A DNA stretch of 34,672 bases from Candolleomyces eurysporus (Eukaryota > Basidiomycota > Agaricomycetes > Agaricales > Psathyrellaceae), in the NCBI GenBank assembly GCA_027579435.1, contig JANBPK010001281.1, positions 1 to 34,672 of the forward strand. Direction: 5' to 3'. Below, piece after piece: positions 31,983 to 34,672 of the stretch. The translations under genes were made by a program, and so were the position numbers. Each line of letters opens with the position of its first letter. Position 1 is the first letter of the stretch. Under the pieces are notes generated by a model that worked only from the letters and a program-made list of their open reading frames with translations, was not told the origin of the DNA and searched no databases.

Positions 31983-33854
31983 ATGCCCCAGACCTTGCAA
32001 GAACGGCCCGACCTCTCAGCCGAGTTATGGCTTCATATCGCGGAAATGTTGGAACCGGAAGAACGACACAAGCTCATCGGCCTCAACAGGCTGTTTTTTG
32101 AGCTTGTCATGAATGAGAGGTATCGGAACCTCAGCTTGGTGTCTCCGGATGGGTATAATTTACTTGAGACGATGGAAAGGTTGTTGTAAGTGTTATATTC
32201 TTGACTGCGCTTTCCGACGACTGACACATTATTGTGTGGTTGTTCATTTGGACTTTCAGGATTCCCGGCATCGCAAATCGCGTTCGGTCCTTGACTATCT
32301 GGTCTGAAGACGTGTGTACAGCGATCTGGCCGGCGGATTTCTCGTTCGAACCGAAGCCGAGGTACGAACTGTCACCTCATCAAATCGTCCTAGTCCCCGA
32401 GGAACCTGAAAGTATTTGGACGACCGTCAAGCGGCGCGTGTTCAGGGAGAACAAGCCTCCTCCTAAACCAAGGTACATCGTTCATCGATACCCAATCCTG
32501 CCTGATTCTCCTGGACGCCTACAGTTGTTCAAACAGGCTTTGGGAAGGATTACAAATTTGGAGGAGCTGTCGATCAAGAGGAGGGTTAGGTTGAATGGGA
32601 ATCGAAGACCTATACCACCGCCGGAGCAGATGGCTCGGTTCCTGGCTAATTGCATGCAAGAATGCATTTGGCCGGTAGCGAGGGCGACAGTTCGCAAGTT
32701 GACCTTGGACGTGGACAGCCAATTTTTCGAAGGCTTCGTCCCTGCGCCGGATGTGTTCCCTCAGAATATTCGGCATTTCGTGCTCAGGCTCTGGTCGAAT
32801 GCGAATGCGAATTCGGAGGAGAATCTCAAGATGTCCAGAAATGTGGCCCTGTTTGCACGCAAGCTATCCGAGGCGAAGACAGGCACCAGTGGTTTGGAGA
32901 GGCTATCCCTGGAAGGCGATTGTCAAGCCTTTTGGAGTGCCCTGGGGACTATTCCGAATTTGCGCGGTTTGGAGTTGCATATCCCGGCTCAAGTTATCGT
33001 TCAGTGTCCGATGCAAGATACCGACCTTCATCGGCTGCTGATGAAGAACGCAGAATCCATCCAGCATTTGTCAATTATACCCATGAACAAAACGCCCCAG
33101 CAACCGCATCTCTCGTCCAACTCCATCGACGCATCTGCGGAGCCCCGCTTGATCCAGGTTGGAGGTGTAGCTTCACAAACCCTGCCTAATCTCAAGAGTC
33201 TCAAGTTCAAGTTCCCTTGGAGAGGCCGGGAATCGGAGACACTGGAGTGGCGCATCGCCCTCGAGTATTTTACGTTTTTGGGGAAGAACGCTACGTCGTT
33301 GACAATTCGGGATTCGCTTTCTGCGATAGGCCTGGAGAGTACACTGAGAGCGTTTAATCGCATCCGGCAGGAACCCCTTCAAGAGCTTCATTTGAATGTG
33401 ACAGTTCTTACGCCTGATGTGGTGGAGACCATTGTCAGGATTTGTCCAAATCTTGTCAAGCTGGATGTTGTTTATGGTACCCTGTGTCCGGAGGATGAGT
33501 TTGTTTCCTGGATACTTAAACCTTCTCTGACAGGGGCTATCTTGGTGAGTTTCCTTCATCTTTTACTTTTTCTCCCATCTCACTAAGTATGTGCCCCAGG
33601 CCAAATTCATTCAGCAAATTAAGGACCGTGGTTGCCACCCATGCCCATCCCTCACGGATATTTCTCTTATGTCCTACGTCTCCGGGACTGGGCTCAAGTA
33701 CCATTTGCCGCTCATGAAAGCTTATGCGGGCATTTTGCCAAGTGTTGTGTCCTTTGCCGGGACTAGAGATGCTACTGAGGAGGCGTTGGCGTCTCTTGAG
33801 CCCAAGATGGCGTTCCTGGCAGTGGGAAGTGGGAGGAACGCGGCTTGGAGTTAG
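31983..33854 (+). CDS. F-box-like/LRR protein, gene B'
   Basis: Exons are 31983-32185, 32260-33544 and 33600-33854, joining in frame to 580 residues with no lesions. The F-box-like region (LSAELWLHIAEMLEPEERHK, then LFFELVMNERYRNLSLVSPD) is followed by the same leucine-patterned body as gene B: NLEELSIKRRVRLN, LERLSLEGDCQAFWSALGTI, SLKFKFPWRGRESETLEWR, LQELHLNVTVLTPDVVE. The last exon is nearly identical to that of B (KYHLPLMKAYAGILPSVVSF versus KYHLPLMETYAGVLPSIVSF). Intron positions and phases match gene B exactly. Its function is inferred only from the family: an SCF-type substrate adaptor. It is one of two intact B copies in the window. Confidence 0.87.
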
Positions 33855-34363
33855 ACGATTTCAACCATTTCTGTCGCTGGTGGGGCAAAACCTTTGCATG
33901 GGAAGAGTGATGTAGCTGGTTTGCTACCTATCTATTCCTTTATCGATTTTATACCTGTTGGCGTTTGATTCGAGAAGCCGGGGAAGTAAGGTTCAAATTT
34001 AAGCGGGTGTATACGGTATGTTTGTCCCGCTTGGTCCACCAAAGGAATTGGGCAATACATTCGTGAGTCAAGCAAAGAGATCGCAAATGTGCTACCATTC
34101 AGTCAAGTTGAAACTTTCAGGGTCCTTTTACAATGAAGAATTCATCTAAAGCTACAAAGATATGCAGAAGGTAACAAAAAAGACAAACATAGTCTAGTTA
34201 TGCCGTGGTAATGGAACAATACTAAAAGTGTTACAACCGAGTCCAAAGACTACATGGGCAGAGAAACGTCGCTCGTGTCCGACAGATCTTATACAGAAAA
34301 AACGAGACTGTACATGCAACTCACAACGGTGACCCCTTGCAAGCAATCCATGTTGGAGCACGA
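33855..34363. other. Gene-free stretch after gene B'
   Basis: 509 bp holding the B' 3' UTR and the 3' side of the TPR relic. No open frame with recognisable content was seen. Confidence 0.35.
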
Positions 34364-34672
34364 TTACGGTATGGGCTCTGTGGATGGGGCTGACAGCCGA
34401 TTTGCTTCTTCTTCCACCGTCGAGATTTTGGAGAGATCTTCTTGTCCCGTAGCATCGAAACGCAGCTGGAGGAGAGAAGCCAAGGAGAGGAGCCGTTTAA
34501 CTTGGCTCCGGTGCCCAACAGGATAATGAAATGTGAGAAGTTCCTCGCAGTGGGCTATTGCCTCCTGTAGATAGGAGAGTGTTTGGCTCTTCCCGTACAT
34601 CAACTGGAGAGGTATCAGAAGGTTCTCGCCGAGTCAAGGGCAACTGAGCGATTGGGATGAGAGGGTGGTCGA
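34364..34672 (-). pseudogene. TPR-repeat fragment (CHAT-protein type), frameshifted, runs off the right edge
   Basis: The minus-strand frame ending at 34364 reads LMYGKSQTLSYLQEAIAHCE, then YPVGHRSQVKRLLSLASLLQ and LRFDATGQEDL. This matches the repeat pattern of fungal TPR/CHAT proteins (EAI..H, PxGHxxR, LA..L..RF..TG..EDL). Just upstream a second frame reads SHPNRSVALDS, the same repeat block, so a one-base frameshift near 34625-34635 separates two halves of one repeat. The piece may be the decayed 3' end of a larger gene to the right. Without the rest, an unusual intron cannot be excluded. Confidence 0.5.

Larger units (their letters stand above)
29610..33854. repeat. Right arm of the inverted gene duplication (A', B')
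   Basis: A' and B' on the plus strand mirror A and B on the left. In both arms the A-type gene lies nearer the centre. Arm lengths are alike (about 4.2 kb each). Confidence 0.75.

Noticed and set aside
1..34672. tRNA, rRNA, CRISPR arrays or bacterial-type operons
   Set aside because: None seen; gene structure is spliced and eukaryotic throughout.

Overview
The window looks like nuclear DNA of an Agaricomycete (mushroom-forming basidiomycete). Its genes are cut by many short introns of about 46-90 nt with GT..AG ends. It carries several F-box-like proteins of the kind expanded in these fungi, single-copy eukaryotic housekeeping genes (TAF11, YPP1/TTC7, DPH2), and a Helitron of the basidiomycete type (DUF6570-like region, Rep, Pif1 helicase). 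Eight single N calls are present, seven of them beside homopolymers, so some frame breaks are probably draft-sequence errors.

Region 1 (1-647): the 5' part of an F-box gene running off the left edge on the minus strand.

Region 2 (743-11760): a candidate complete Helitron of about 11 kb, read on the minus strand. Its 5' end at 11760 begins TC with a terminal hairpin. Its 3' end at 743 is a GC-rich hairpin followed by CTAG. Inside are the RepHel gene (4358-11545, frame broken in a few places), a six-exon gene of unknown function just downstream (2737-4245), a small chromodomain gene (1001-1330), and one opposite-strand spliced gene of unknown function (1677-2614). The three non-RepHel genes would be cargo or accessory genes.

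Region 3 (11761-13060): debris next to the Helitron. It holds a short relic resembling the tail of the 2737-4245 gene, and a copy (about 90% identical) of the first 257 bp of TAF11 with a nonsense codon.

Region 4 (13061-17460): an F-box-like gene with one in-frame stop or a 45-nt intron, the TAF11 gene (TFIID subunit), and a small three-exon gene of unknown function.

Region 5 (17620-33854): an inverted duplication. Two related F-box-like genes (B then A, minus strand) lie on the left, and their paralogues (A' then B', plus strand) lie on the right. Between them are YPP1 (plasma-membrane PI4-kinase scaffold) and DPH2 (diphthamide synthesis), transcribed divergently from an 84-bp spacer. A' is a pseudogene; A, B and B' keep long reading frames (A has one N-associated break). 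A further exon-1 relic lies outside B.

Region 6 (33855-34672): non-coding sequence, then a frameshifted piece of a TPR-repeat protein of the type found in fungal CHAT-domain proteins.

The genes do not form one pathway. The window is a housekeeping core (TAF11, YPP1, DPH2) remodelled by F-box gene duplication and Helitron insertion. All names come from reading motifs and splice sites by eye; no database search was run.
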